64,000 nucleotides of DNA from Agromyces sp. ISL-38 (GCF_018613935.1 NZ_JAGGPF010000009.1:523880-587879); one strand, 5' to 3'; counted from the stretch's first letter, positions 35,226 to 44,247 are shown. A program made the numbers and translations. The notes: generated by a model from the letters alone, not told the origin.

Positions 35226-35420
35226 CGCATCTCCTTCGCTGCTCGCCCCGCCCCAGCGGAGCCTACCTACTCACTCGCCGCCGCCCGGGCATCATCGCGG
35301 CCCAAGCGGGCGTGATCAATCGAATCCTCTCGTCGTGGCCAGGACGGCACCTATTGAAATCGCTGGCGCCCGATGACGACCGCGTCATCCGAGGCATCCG
35401 TCCGTCGCTACCCTTGACGG

Positions 35421-36353
35421 ATGACCCGGCCGAGTGAAACCGCGCGCCCGCACACGCAGCCGAACGCACCGGCGCTCGGACTGCTGCTCGATGTCGACGG
35501 ACCCATCGCAAGCCCGGTCAGCCGCTCGATCGCGATTCCGACGATCACGCGCGACCTCGTTCGGCTCGCCGCGGCCGGCGTGCCGATCGTCTTCAACACG
35601 GGCCGCTCGGAGGCGTTCCTGCGCGAGCAGGTCGTCGGCCCGCTCCTCGAGGCCGGGCTTCCCGAGCATGCAAGGGTCTTCGCAGTCTGCGAGAAGGGCG
35701 CCGTCTGGTTCGAGATCACCGCTGCGGGCATGGGCGAGGTGCACGTCGCCGAGGAACTCGCCGTGCCGGCCGCGTACGGCCGCGCGATCGAGACGCTCGT
35801 CACCGAGCGCTTCGCGGGGCAGGTCTTCTTCGACGAGACGAAGCACGCGATGGTCTCGGTCGAGCAGCGTACCGAGATCACGAGCGAGCAGTACCGGCCC
35901 GTGCAGCGCGAGTTCGACGCGCTCGCATTCGCCGAGTTCGAGCGGCACGGACTCGGTGTGACCGACGGCGAGCGCAAGGCGGCGGCATCCGACGGCTCCG
36001 TCGACTTCCGCATCGACGCGACGATCATCTCGACCGACATCGAGTCCGTGCTGCTCGGCAAGGACCTCGGCGCGCACCGGGCGATCGAGTGGCTCGAACG
36101 GCACGGCACCCTGCCGGTCGCGTGGCGCACCGTGGGCGATTCACGCACCGACTATGCAATGGCCGACTGGCTGCACGAGCACGGCTTCGACGTCGCGCAC
36201 GTCGACGTGCGACCGGCCGACGGCGTTCCCGAGAAGCCGTACCCGGTGCTGACCGCCGACGAGCTCATCCATGACGAGGCCGGTGCCGCGTTCCTCTCGC
36301 GCTGGGTCGACATGGTCGCAGGGGTCGCCGACGACGACCGCGACGTCGCATAG
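35421..36353 (+). CDS. HAD-superfamily hydrolase
   Basis: A 310-residue phosphatase-like protein. Motif I is LLLDVDGPI (the nucleophile and acid Asp pair), motif II FNTGRSEAF, and the terminal metal motif VGDSRTDYAMADWL. The large cap between motifs II and III (VCEKGAVWFEITAAGMGEVH onward) suggests a type IIB fold like sugar-phosphate phosphatases. The substrate is unknown. No clear ribosome site precedes ATG 35421, but TACCCT ends seven bases before it, so the message may be leaderless. The upstream 195 bases (35226-35420) show no other feature. Confidence 0.82.
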   Translation: MTRPSETARPHTQPNAPALGLLLDVDGPIASPVSRSIAIPTITRDLVRLAAAGVPIVFNTGRSEAFLREQVVGPLLEAGLPEHARVFAVCEKGAVWFEITAAGMGEVHVAEELAVPAAYGRAIETLVTERFAGQVFFDETKHAMVSVEQRTEITSEQYRPVQREFDALAFAEFERHGLGVTDGERKAAASDGSVDFRIDATIISTDIESVLLGKDLGAHRAIEWLERHGTLPVAWRTVGDSRTDYAMADWLHEHGFDVAHVDVRPADGVPEKPYPVLTADELIHDEAGAAFLSRWVDMVAGVADDDRDVA

Positions 36354-36552
36354 CGCGCACGATCCTCGCGCGCGACATCCGCGGGCGCCGCCCGCTCGTC
36401 GGCATGTCGGCACGGTCGTGAGACGACCGTGCGAGCTCCTTGAACCGCTCATGGCGAGCTCATGGGGTGGACATGGCGTACCCAAAGCCCGCGAGCCTAC
36501 CGTCGCAATCGGCCCACCGCCGGGTGAGCCGCCACCGACCAAGAGGACCACC

Positions 36553-38058
36553 ATGTTCATCACCTACCTCCGGCGCGAGCTCGCCGGGCGGCGCAGGCAG
36601 ACCGCGATCATCGCGATCGGCATGGCGCTCGCGATCGCGCTCGTCATGATCGTGAGCTCCGTCTCGAGCGGCGTGCGCGACGCGCAGGCCTCCGTGCTCG
36701 ACTCCGTCTACGGCGTGGGCACCGACCTCACCGTGTCCGAGGAACCGGCAGCGCCGGCCGAGGGCGAGGCCGCCGGCCCAGGACGCTTCGAATTCGGCGC
36801 CGACGCCGGCACCACCGAGGGCGACTCCACCGCGATCAGCCAGTCCCGGCTCACGGCGGGGTTCGGCGCATCGACGTTCGACGCGTCGGCGCTCGAGACC
36901 GTGCAGGGCATCGACGGCGTTTCCGCGGCATCCGCCACTCTCGCGCTCACCAACACGACCTTCGAGGGCGAGCTGCCCGACTTCGCGCAGCGGGTCGAGG
37001 GCGGGCCGAGCGACGAGGTCGCCGAGGGCGGCGAGGCCGGGGGCCCGCCGGCCGGTGGCTTCGACGGTGCGGGCGGCAGCGCCTTCGACGTGAACAGCTT
37101 CTCGGTGCTCGGCCTCGACCCCGCGGCCGCTGCGGTCGGCCCGCTCTCGTCGGTGGAGCTCGACGAAGGGCGCGGGCTCGAGGCATCCGACGCAGGCCAG
37201 GCCGTTGCCGTGCTCGACGCGAGCTACGCGACGAGCGCTGAGCTCGCCGTCGGCGACACGATCGACGTGGGCGGCACCGAGTTCGAGATCGTCGGCACCG
37301 TCACCTCGACGTCGGCCGACGCGGCAACCGCGGCCGACGTGTACATCCCGCTCGACCTCGCGCAGCAGATCGCCGGCCTCGATGGCCAGGTGAGCGACAT
37401 CTACGTGCAGGCCGAGTCGGCAGACCGGATCGACGCCGTGCAGGCCGACCTCGAGGAGGCGCTGCCGGATGCCACGGTGTCGACGCAAGCCGACCTCGCC
37501 GCATCGGTGTCGGGGTCGCTCGCGACGGCCTCGAGCCTCATCGCGAACCTCGGACTCTGGCTCTCGCTCGCCGTGCTCGTCGCGGCCTTCCTCATCGCGA
37601 TCCTCTTCACGATCCAGGGCGTCACGCGCCGCACGCGAGAGTTCGGCACGCTGAAGGCGATCGGCTGGTCGAACCGGCGCATCGTCGGCCAGGTCACGGG
37701 CGAATCCCTCGTGCAGGGCCTCATCGGCGGCGCGGCGGGCCTTGCGCTCGGCCTCGCCGGCATCTGGGTCGTGAATTTCATCGCGCCGACGCTCGGCGGC
37801 AGCGCCGGCGACGGCGCAGCGCCCGGCGTCCTCGCAGCAGGGCCGCAGGGCGGCGACGGCGCGACCGCCGGCGGACCTTTCGGCGGGCGGCTCGACACCG
37901 CGGCCGCCACCGAGGTCGTGCTGAACGCACCGGTAACGGTGAGCGTCATCGCGATCGCGATCGGACTCGCCGTTCTCGGCGGACTGCTCGCCGGCGCCAT
38001 CGGCGGATGGCGCGCCGCACGGCTCCGCCCGGCCGAGGCGCTCCGCAGCGTCGCCTGA
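36553..38058 (+). CDS. MacB/FtsX-type ABC transporter permease
   Basis: A 501-residue membrane subunit. One N-terminal helix (TAIIAIGMALAIALVMIVSS) is followed by a large extracellular domain of about 330 residues, rich in Gly, Ala and acids (VGTDLTVSEEPAAPAEGEAA; STSADAATAADVYIPLDLAQ). Three C-terminal helices form the FtsX core (LGLWLSLAVLVAAFLIAILF; TREFGTLKAIGWSNRRIVGQ). This is a mechanotransmission rather than classical transport layout. ATG 36553 follows AGAGGACCACC; longer in-frame starts lack support. The ATPase gene follows after 28 bases. The target could be a lipoprotein, peptide or drug. Confidence 0.88.
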   Translation: MFITYLRRELAGRRRQTAIIAIGMALAIALVMIVSSVSSGVRDAQASVLDSVYGVGTDLTVSEEPAAPAEGEAAGPGRFEFGADAGTTEGDSTAISQSRLTAGFGASTFDASALETVQGIDGVSAASATLALTNTTFEGELPDFAQRVEGGPSDEVAEGGEAGGPPAGGFDGAGGSAFDVNSFSVLGLDPAAAAVGPLSSVELDEGRGLEASDAGQAVAVLDASYATSAELAVGDTIDVGGTEFEIVGTVTSTSADAATAADVYIPLDLAQQIAGLDGQVSDIYVQAESADRIDAVQADLEEALPDATVSTQADLAASVSGSLATASSLIANLGLWLSLAVLVAAFLIAILFTIQGVTRRTREFGTLKAIGWSNRRIVGQVTGESLVQGLIGGAAGLALGLAGIWVVNFIAPTLGGSAGDGAAPGVLAAGPQGGDGATAGGPFGGRLDTAAATEVVLNAPVTVSVIAIAIGLAVLGGLLAGAIGGWRAARLRPAEALRSVA

Positions 38059-38086
38059 GAACCACCACTCCTCGAAAGGAACCACC

Positions 38087-38755
38087 ATGTACAGGCTCGA
38101 ACACGTCTCGAAGACCTACACGCAATCGAAGCGGCAGGTCGCCGCACTGAAGGACGTGAGCCTCACGATCCCGTCGGGGCAGCTCGTCGCGATCCAGGGG
38201 CCCACCGGCGGCGGCAAGTCGACGCTGCTGCAGATGCTCGGCGCGCTCGACCGGCCGAGCACCGGGAGCATCACGCTCGGTGAGTCGGAGCTCTCGCACC
38301 TGCCCGACCGGAAGCTCGGCGGCATCCGTGCGAAGGAGATCGGCTTCGTCTTCCAGGGCTTCAACCTCATCCCCACGCTCACCGCCCAGGAGAACGTGGA
38401 GACGGCCCTCGAGCCGCTCGGCGTGAGCGGGGAGGAGCGACGGCGACGCGCACTCGCGGCGCTCGCCTCGGTGAGCCTTGCCGATCGCGCCGGCCATGTG
38501 CCCGGCGAGCTCTCGGGCGGGCAGCAGCAACGGGTCGCGATCGCACGCGCGCTCGTGAAGGAGCCCGAGGTGCTGCTCGCCGACGAGCCCACCGGCAACC
38601 TCGACGAGGAGACCCGTGACGAGATCATGGACCTGCTCGAGGGACTCTGGCGCGACCGGGGCCTCACGCTCGTGATCGTGACGCACGACTCCGCGATCGC
38701 GAAGCGCGCCGAGCGGCGGCTGCACATCAAGAACGGCACGGTGACGGAGCGCTGA
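38087..38755 (+). CDS. MacB/LolD-type ABC ATPase
   Basis: A 222-residue ATPase, normal length for the family. Walker A is GPTGGGKST (38-46), the Q-loop VFQGFNLIPTLTAQENV, signature LSGGQQQRVAIARAL, Walker B VLLADEPTGNLD and the switch His in VIVTHDS. AAAGGAACCACC lies before the ATG. It powers the permease encoded 28 bases upstream. The histidine kinase/response regulator pair upstream is a candidate controller. Confidence 0.93.
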   Translation: MYRLEHVSKTYTQSKRQVAALKDVSLTIPSGQLVAIQGPTGGGKSTLLQMLGALDRPSTGSITLGESELSHLPDRKLGGIRAKEIGFVFQGFNLIPTLTAQENVETALEPLGVSGEERRRRALAALASVSLADRAGHVPGELSGGQQQRVAIARALVKEPEVLLADEPTGNLDEETRDEIMDLLEGLWRDRGLTLVIVTHDSAIAKRAERRLHIKNGTVTER

Positions 38756-38805
38756 GTTCGCTCTCGCTTCCTCGACCGCGCCCGCGGTCCGCCGTTCGCA
38801 GAAGC

Positions 38806-38869
38806 GGCAGACCGGCACCTGAGCGATTGGGATCGACGCCCGAAAAGCGCCACTCAGTGCCGGTCTGCC
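38806..38869. repeat. Long imperfect inverted repeat after the ABC pair
   Basis: GGCAGACCGGCACCTGAG (38806-38823) and CTCAGTGCCGGTCTGCC (38853-38869) pair over 17 bases with one bulge around a 29-base loop. It lies 51 bases after the ATPase stop. There is no T-run. It may stabilise or end the transcript. Confidence 0.55.
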
Positions 38870-38976
38870 ATGGGTCCCCCACGACCCACAACAGTTGTAA
38901 CTCGTGCTTCTCGAGCCATGAAACCCCTTGACATGGGATGCCACGCATGCAGGCGAGGCCGCGCTAGATTTCCGGC

Positions 38977-39015
38977 ATGGGCACACGGATGAATCAGCGG
39001 CATGAACGGGGCTGA
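38977..39015 (+). CDS. Possible 12-residue leader peptide overlapping the methyltransferase start
   Basis: TAGATT (38965-38970) is a good -10 six bases before ATG 38977, fitting a leaderless start. That frame reads MGTRMNQRHERG and stops at 39015, beyond the methyltransferase ATG at 39002 in another frame. The methyltransferase itself has no clear ribosome site. A translated leader that couples to the gene is possible but unproven. Confidence 0.25.
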   Translation: MGTRMNQRHERG

Positions 39016-39760
39016 TCCCGACCGGTGGTCGGGCGTCGCCGCGAACTGGGCCGAGCTCTGGGGCGGCTTCGCCGACCCGGCGCGCCGGGCGCTGATCGAG
39101 CATGCCGACGTGCGCCCTGGCACGCGAGTGCTCGATGTCGGCTGCGGCAGCGGCGAGTTCCTGACCCTCCTCGCCGACCTCGGCGCCGAGGCGGTCGGGG
39201 TCGATCCGGCGCCGGGAATGGTCGCGATCGCACGACGGTCACTTCCGAACGCCGACATCCGCGAGGGAGACTTCAGCGCACTCCCCTGGCCCGACGGAAC
39301 CTTCGACGTCGTCACCGCCGTGAACGCACTGCAGTTCGCCGACGACATGGTCGCGGCGCTTCGCGAGGCGACCCGCGTGCTGCAGCCGGGCGGTCGCATC
39401 GGAATCGCCAACTGGGCCGAGGCCGGCCTCAACGACCTCGACACCATCGAGGACGCCGTGGCCGACGCCGCAGGCGAGAAGCGCGTGCCGGGTGGCGACT
39501 ACCGGCGGGCGGGCGGCCTGCAATCACTCTTCGCGAGGGCCGGCCTCGAGGTCACCGCCACGGGCCTCGTCGAGACGCTGTGGCGAGCGCGAGACGAGGA
39601 CACGCTCGTTCGCGGCGTGCTCCTGGGCGACGCTCCGGAGAGGGTGGCAGCAGTTCGCAACGTCGTGATCGAAGCGGCGCACCCCTTCCGCACGGCCGAG
39701 GGCGGCTACCTGCTGCGCAATGCCTTCCGCTACGCCGTCGGGCACGATCGCGTGATGTGA
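39002..39760 (+). CDS. Class I SAM-dependent methyltransferase
   Basis: A 252-residue Rossmann-fold methyltransferase. Motif I is VLDVGCGSGEFLTLL (about 40-54), motif II VGVDPAPGM, and motif post-I DFSALPWPDGTFDVVTAVNA. The UbiE/Coq5-like layout (ATRVLQPGGRIGIANWAEAG) suggests a small-molecule acceptor, which cannot be named. The start is uncertain because no ribosome site precedes ATG 39002. It converges on the small cupin gene with 28 bases between. Sequence 38870-38964 shows nothing else. Confidence 0.82.
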   Translation: MNGADPDRWSGVAANWAELWGGFADPARRALIEHADVRPGTRVLDVGCGSGEFLTLLADLGAEAVGVDPAPGMVAIARRSLPNADIREGDFSALPWPDGTFDVVTAVNALQFADDMVAALREATRVLQPGGRIGIANWAEAGLNDLDTIEDAVADAAGEKRVPGGDYRRAGGLQSLFARAGLEVTATGLVETLWRARDEDTLVRGVLLGDAPERVAAVRNVVIEAAHPFRTAEGGYLLRNAFRYAVGHDRVM

Positions 39761-39788
39761 GCACGCGTGTGCGAAGCTCCGCCGGCCG

Positions 39789-40127
39789 TTACCCGCCGAC
39801 TGGGCCGAGGGGCCACCCCGCGCCGCCGCCGCTCGTGCGGAGCTCGACGAAGAGCACATGCGTCGGCGAGTCACCGATGTTCTCGCCGAAGTGCTCCTGG
39901 GCGGGCAGCCACATCGTCATGCCGGCAGCGAGGTCGACCTCGCGGGTCACGCTTCCCGACGTGAGCCGGCGGCGGAACGAGCTCAGCGTGTACATGACGC
40001 TGTCGGGATGCGCGTGCGGTGTGGTCGCGTCTCCCGGCTGGTCGGTGTACTCCAGCACACGCACCGACGCGTTCTCGAGAATCACCTTGTAGTGGGCGGG
40101 ATTGGTGGCTACCGGATCGAGGTCCAT
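39789..40127 (-). CDS. Small cupin protein, BauB-like
   Basis: A 112-residue single-domain cupin. VLEYTDQPGDATTPHAHPDS carries the first cupin motif with two histidines, and MWLPAQEHFGENIGDSPTHV the second, consistent with one bound metal. The N-terminus DPVATNPAHYKVILENASVR matches a widespread family, some members of which are annotated in beta-alanine breakdown. The reaction is not known. It is divergent from the amidase-domain gene. Confidence 0.78.
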   Translation of the reverse strand: MDLDPVATNPAHYKVILENASVRVLEYTDQPGDATTPHAHPDSVMYTLSSFRRRLTSGSVTREVDLAAGMTMWLPAQEHFGENIGDSPTHVLFVELRTSGGGAGWPLGPVGG

Positions 40128-40199
40128 GCCACATGGTAGGCCGCGGGCACCCAGCTTCCGCCAAGGTTGCGCAGAGATTCGTTCCATAGTGTCGTATGG

Positions 40200-40922
40200 A
40201 TGTCCCCCTCGCACCGACTCCCCGTCCCCCGAGCGCGCCGAGTCCGCCTCGTCGCTCTCTCCCTCGCCGGCGCCCTGGTGGCCGGCGGTGTCGCGACCAG
40301 CGTCGCCGTCGCCTCGTCCGGCGGTGACGAGCCGGTCACGACAGCGAACGCCGACACGGCGACTCGGGCGCCCGAGGCCGACGCACCGGCATCCGACACC
40401 GCGGCATCCGCGGCGCCCGCCGCCGTCACCACCTCCCCCGCCGTGCAAGCGCAGCTCGATTACGTGCGTGAGCACTGGGACGACACCGAGAGCGAAGAGT
40501 TCGGCGTGCTCGGCGACACCGATTGCGTGAACTTCGCGAGCCAGTCCCTGCTCGCTCGCGGCTGGGCGACCGACGACGAGTGGTGGTACTCCGATTCGGG
40601 CAACGCCTACGACCACTCCGACGCGTGGCTCAGCTCCACCGCGCTCATGGAGTACCTCGATGAGCACCCCGAGCGCGCCACCGCGCTCACCGACGACGAG
40701 CGCGCCTCGGTGAAGGTCGGCGACCTCGTGCAGTTCGACTGGGACGACTCGGGCGACCGCGACCACACCGGCATCGTCACCTCGGTGACCACGAACGCCG
40801 ACGGCACCACGACCATCCTCTACGCGGGTCACACGGATGCCACGTTCGACCGCTCCGTCGACACCGCGATCACCGAGCTGCACCCGGGCGGCACCGCGTA
40901 CTACTGGAGCATCCCCGAGTAG
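40200..40922 (+). CDS. Exported amidase-domain (PF12671-like) protein
   Basis: A 240-residue exported protein. RARRVRLVALSLAGALVAGG is the signal or anchor, followed by a Thr/Ala-rich linker of about 45 residues. The domain has DTDCVNFASQSLLARGW with the likely catalytic cysteine, EWWYSDSGNAYDHSDAWLSS, and GDLVQFDWDDSGDRDHTGIV with the likely catalytic histidine. Related proteins are found on actinobacterial surfaces and resemble NlpC/CHAP cysteine peptidases that act on peptidoglycan or peptides. ATG 40200 is used because it precedes the signal; ATG 40167 would give a longer, less typical leader. Confidence 0.78.
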   Translation: MSPSHRLPVPRARRVRLVALSLAGALVAGGVATSVAVASSGGDEPVTTANADTATRAPEADAPASDTAASAAPAAVTTSPAVQAQLDYVREHWDDTESEEFGVLGDTDCVNFASQSLLARGWATDDEWWYSDSGNAYDHSDAWLSSTALMEYLDEHPERATALTDDERASVKVGDLVQFDWDDSGDRDHTGIVTSVTTNADGTTTILYAGHTDATFDRSVDTAITELHPGGTAYYWSIPE

Positions 40923-40953
40923 CGCCGGCCCCGCGGCATCCGCCCTACCGGCT

Positions 40954-41991
40954 CTACTGGTTCGAGAAGGCGGCGTCGAACGACGCGCTCGGCAGCGGCC
41001 ACAGCTTCGAGCGGATGTAGCCCACCGCCTCGGCGGCGCCGTGCAGGCGGTCCATGCCGGCGTCCTCCCATTCGACCGAGATCGGGCCGGTGTAGCCGAT
41101 CGACTCGAGGGCACGGAATGCGTCCTCCCAGGGCACGTCACCGTGCCCCGTCGAGACGAAGTCCCAGCCGCGGCGCGGGTCGCCCCACGGCAGGTGCGAG
41201 CCGAGCACGCCGGCGCGGCCGTTGGCCGGACGCATCCGCGTGTCCTTGCAATCCACGTGGTAGATGCGGTCCTGGAAGTCGAGGATGAAGCCGACCGGGT
41301 CGATGTTCTGCCACATCATGTGGCTCGGGTCCCAGTTGAAGCCGAACGCCGGGCGGCGGCCGATCGCCTCGAGCGTGCGCACCGAGCTCCAGTAGTCGTA
41401 CGCGATCTCGCTCGGGTGCACCTCGTGCGCGAACCGCACGCCCTCGTCGTCGAACACGTCGAGGATCGGGTTCCAGCGGGTCGCGAAGTCCTCGAAGCCC
41501 TCGTCGATGACCGAAGCAGGCACGGGCGGGAACTGCGCGACGTACGGCCAGATCTTCGAACCCGTGAAACCCACCACGGTGTCGACACCGAGCGCGCGGG
41601 CCACTCGCGCGGCGCGCTTCATGTCGTCGGCCGCCCGCTGCCTGACCCCCTCGCCGTCGCCGTCGCCCCACGTGTAGGAGCGCAGGATGCCCTGGTGACG
41701 GAAGTCGATCGGGTCGTCGCACACGGCCTGCCCCGCGAGGTGGTTCGAGATCGCGAACACCGACAACCCGTGCCGCTTCAGGATCTCGCGGCGCTCGTCG
41801 AGATAGCCGGGCTCCTCCTCGGCGAGCTTCAGGTCGAGGTGGTCGCCCGACGCCGCGATCTCGAGGCCGTCGTAGCCCCAGCCGGCGGCGAGGCGCGCGA
41901 CCTCCTCGAACGGCAGGTCGGCCCACTGGCCCGTGAAGAGCGTGACGGGGTGAGTTGGGGCCGGGGTGGCGGGCGCTGCGGCATCCGTCAT
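40954..41991 (-). CDS. TIM-barrel sugar isomerase/epimerase-family enzyme (distal)
   Basis: A 345-residue xylose-isomerase-like TIM barrel (AP endonuclease family 2). The metal-binding acids and histidines are clear: Glu in FAHEVHPSEIAYDY, Asp/His in NWDPSHMMWQ, Asp in YHVDCKDTRM and Glu in ISVEWEDAGM. The N-terminus reads VTLFTGQWADLPFEEVARLA. Relatives include inosose dehydratases, epimerases and the newer 3-keto-sugar-processing enzymes. Its ATG overlaps the upstream isomerase stop by four bases. GAAAGGGAACG precedes it. As the last gene of the operon it probably acts after oxidation of the imported sugar. Confidence 0.85.
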   Translation of the reverse strand: MTDAAAPATPAPTHPVTLFTGQWADLPFEEVARLAAGWGYDGLEIAASGDHLDLKLAEEEPGYLDERREILKRHGLSVFAISNHLAGQAVCDDPIDFRHQGILRSYTWGDGDGEGVRQRAADDMKRAARVARALGVDTVVGFTGSKIWPYVAQFPPVPASVIDEGFEDFATRWNPILDVFDDEGVRFAHEVHPSEIAYDYWSSVRTLEAIGRRPAFGFNWDPSHMMWQNIDPVGFILDFQDRIYHVDCKDTRMRPANGRAGVLGSHLPWGDPRRGWDFVSTGHGDVPWEDAFRALESIGYTGPISVEWEDAGMDRLHGAAEAVGYIRSKLWPLPSASFDAAFSNQ

Positions 41992-42857
41992 GGTCGTTCC
42001 CTTTCGTCTTGCAGAGCAGAGAGATAGCGGATGCTGCGCTCCGCGAGTTCGTCTTGGCTTGGCGCGAGCGGCCGCCACACCGAGCCGGCCACCGCGATGG
42101 TGTCGTTGTCGCCGGTGAAGCTCTCGAGGCCGAGCGGACCCGGGTATCCGATGTCGTCGAGCGCGTCGAGGAACGCCGGCCAGTCGGTGTGGTCGTCGCC
42201 GACGGCGCCGCGGTCGTTGCCGCACACCTGCACGTGCGCGACGTGCTCGCCGGCCGCCCGGATGGCGTCGCCGACGTCTTTCTCCTCGATGTTCAGGTGG
42301 TAGCTGTCGAGCGCGAGGCCAAGGCCCGGCCCCAGCATCGGGCCGAGCGCCTGGAGGGCTTGCTCGACGGTGTTCACGAGGCTCGTCTCGTAGCGATTGA
42401 GCGGTTCGACGGCGATACGGATGCCGCTGCGCTCCGCCGCGCGCACCACGGGGCCGAGGCTGCCGACGAGTTCCCGGTAGCGCGACTCGCGCTCCTCGGC
42501 GTCCATGCGCCAGGTGCGGCCGGTCGCGGACGTGAACGGACCGGCGACGACGCGCGACCCCAGCCGTTCGGCGACGCCGATGCAGTGCACGAGGTAGTTC
42601 TGCGTCGCGACGACCTCAGAACCGGGTGCCGCGACGAGGTTGCGGCCGGGGGCCATCGCTCCGATCACGACGGGTTGCAAGCGGTGCTCGGCGAGCACCT
42701 CGGCTGCGGCATCCGGTGACCAATCGCCCGGTTGCTCCACCGGGAGCTCGAGGGCGCCGAACCCCATCGACTTGGCCTTCGCTGCGATCTCCACGAGCGA
42801 GTCGTCGTCGAGCGGTGACGTCCAGACCCACGTGTTGACGCCGATGGTGCGGCGCAT
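41988..42857 (-). CDS. TIM-barrel sugar isomerase/epimerase-family enzyme (proximal)
   Basis: A 289-residue protein of the same superfamily as its neighbour but clearly a different subgroup. RTIGVNTWVWTSPLDDDSLV opens the barrel; RIAVEPLNRYETSLVNT has the first metal Glu, LGLALDSYHLNIEEKD the Asp/His pair, HVQVCGNDRG the next site, and LGLESFTGDND the last Glu. This pattern is near D-psicose/tagatose 3-epimerases and IolE-like proteins. ATG 42857 follows GAGGAGG. The pair of distinct barrels suggests two steps, such as elimination or epimerisation then hydrolysis or isomerisation. Confidence 0.87.
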   Translation of the reverse strand: MRRTIGVNTWVWTSPLDDDSLVEIAAKAKSMGFGALELPVEQPGDWSPDAAAEVLAEHRLQPVVIGAMAPGRNLVAAPGSEVVATQNYLVHCIGVAERLGSRVVAGPFTSATGRTWRMDAEERESRYRELVGSLGPVVRAAERSGIRIAVEPLNRYETSLVNTVEQALQALGPMLGPGLGLALDSYHLNIEEKDVGDAIRAAGEHVAHVQVCGNDRGAVGDDHTDWPAFLDALDDIGYPGPLGLESFTGDNDTIAVAGSVWRPLAPSQDELAERSIRYLSALQDERERP

Positions 42858-42881
42858 GCTGCCTCCTCGTCCTATTTCCTC

Positions 42882-43015
42882 TTCAGAATTCAGGAGTCCC
42901 ATGCCCATCTTTCAGGAACACGCGGCGTGCCGCGGCCGGTGGCGGGGTGATTCCCGCCATTCCGCGCCGCGACACGCCTCCGGTTCCTGAATTCCGAACC
43001 CGGTGTTCCTGAATT
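42882..43015. repeat. Paired inverted element with TTCCTGAATTC arms (locus 2)
   Basis: TTCAGAATTCAGGA (42882-42895) and TTCCTGAATTCCGAA (42984-42998) are inverted arms with 13 of 14 bases matching. Extra copies TTCAGGAAC (42911-42919) and TTCCTGAATT (43006-43015) lie inside and beside them. The spacer also holds GGCGGG...CCCGCC. The element fills the gap between the binding-protein and isomerase genes and has the same size and arms as 9836-9947. Confidence 0.65.
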
Positions 43016-43032
43016 GTGGTGGTGGTGGTGGT
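43016..43032. repeat. Short GGT microsatellite
   Basis: About five GGT units lie ten bases after the binding-protein stop, outside any coding frame. Too short to infer function. Confidence 0.7.
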
Positions 43033-43041
43033 GAGGGTCGG

Positions 43042-44247
43042 TTACGGGATGATGCGGTCCTGCCACTGCTGCGGGTAGCCCGGCAGGTCCTCTCCGCCGA
43101 ACTTCGCGTAGTGACCGTCGGGCATGCCGTCGTTGGCCTCGAGGTACTGGTCGACCTCCCCAGCGGTGATCGGGCTCTGCGGAAGCACCCATTCCTTCGG
43201 GATCTCCTCACCGGCGAAGATCTTCTGCGCGGCGAGGAGCGGCGTGCGCCACTGGAAGTTGGAGTACACCGGTGCGAGGCCCGTGAGTCCGGTCTCCTTC
43301 CACTTGCGCAGGAAGCTCATCTCGTCCTCACCCGTCATGACGGGGTAGTCGACGCCGGCGTCCTCGAACGCCTCGATGGCCGCAACCGCGCCGTCACCGG
43401 CATCCATCCACACGCCCTGCACGTCGCCCTTGGCGAGCTCGTCGGAGATGATCTTCTTGATCTCCGTCGGGTCGGCTCCCGTGAAGTAGTCGACCGCCTC
43501 GATGCCGGCCTCGTCGAACAGCTTCTCGGCCGCGGCCCAGCGCTGCTCGAGCACGTCGACGCCGGGCAGGATGCGCAGCGCCACGACCTTGTCGCCCTCC
43601 TCGAGCTCGTCGATGAGGAACTCGGCCGTGTCGATGCCCCACGCGAATCCGCCGATGGGGTGGATGAACGTGACGGGGCAATCGGTCTGCACACCGCGGT
43701 CGAAGACGACGACCGGCTTGCCCGTGTCGCACGCGCGCTCGACGGCCGGGGTCATGGCCGCCGTGGAGTTCGGCGAGATGATGAAGATGTCGCAGTTGCC
43801 CTCATCGATGAAGTAGTCGATGTCGGCGATCTGCGTGTCGTCGGAGTCCTGAGCGTCGCGGGTCTCCATCTCGGAGATGACGCCGGCCTCCTGCAGCACC
43901 CGCAGCTGCTGATTCATCGTGATCCAGCCCGTCTGCCGCCACGGGTTCGAGATCGAGGCGTTCGCGAAGCACGCCTTCTTGGCTCCTTCGCTCGCGAATG
44001 CCGAGGTGTCGACCATCTCGGCGTTGATGTACTGCAGCCACGGCTGGTCTTCAGGACCCTCCGGCGCCACACCCCGCTCTGCGTCTTGCTTGTCGAAGAG
44101 CTCCTGGTCGAACCACTCGACCTCTTCCTCCGCCGGTGCCGTCTCGTCCGTGGGTGAGCCCACGTTCGGATCGGTGGTACAACCGGCAAGTGTCATCAGC
44201 GCGAAAGCGCCGACCATGGCGGATGCCACTGTGAACCTGCGTCGCAT
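43042..44247 (-). CDS. Sugar ABC importer binding lipoprotein
   Basis: A 401-residue lipoprotein: RRRFT, a hydrophobic core and lipobox LAGC. The body is a type I periplasmic-binding protein of the ribose group (ADIDYFIDEGNCDIFIISPN; GKPVVVFDRGVQTDCPVTFI; KVVALRILPGVDVLEQRWAA; GVWMDAGDGAVAAIEAFEDA). A long insert near the N-terminus (EVEWFDQELFDKQDAERGVA) sets it apart from RbsB. ATG 44247 shares its A with the permease stop (TGATG), so translation is coupled; GGGAGG lies in the permease end. The ligand is unknown; later genes suggest a sugar or cyclitol. Confidence 0.88.
   Translation of the reverse strand: MRRRFTVASAMVGAFALMTLAGCTTDPNVGSPTDETAPAEEEVEWFDQELFDKQDAERGVAPEGPEDQPWLQYINAEMVDTSAFASEGAKKACFANASISNPWRQTGWITMNQQLRVLQEAGVISEMETRDAQDSDDTQIADIDYFIDEGNCDIFIISPNSTAAMTPAVERACDTGKPVVVFDRGVQTDCPVTFIHPIGGFAWGIDTAEFLIDELEEGDKVVALRILPGVDVLEQRWAAAEKLFDEAGIEAVDYFTGADPTEIKKIISDELAKGDVQGVWMDAGDGAVAAIEAFEDAGVDYPVMTGEDEMSFLRKWKETGLTGLAPVYSNFQWRTPLLAAQKIFAGEEIPKEWVLPQSPITAGEVDQYLEANDGMPDGHYAKFGGEDLPGYPQQWQDRIIP

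Noticed and set aside
36460..38088. A 542-codon minus-strand frame opposite the MacB-like permease
   Set aside because: Antisense shadow of the permease; no recognisable domain or start signal.
38806..38869. Intrinsic terminator for the MacB-like operon
   Set aside because: The stem is strong, but the loop is 29 bases and no T-run follows, so it is listed only as an inverted repeat.
43016..43032. Phase-variable GGT tract
   Set aside because: Too few units, outside coding sequence and downstream of a stop codon, so no switching mechanism is evident.
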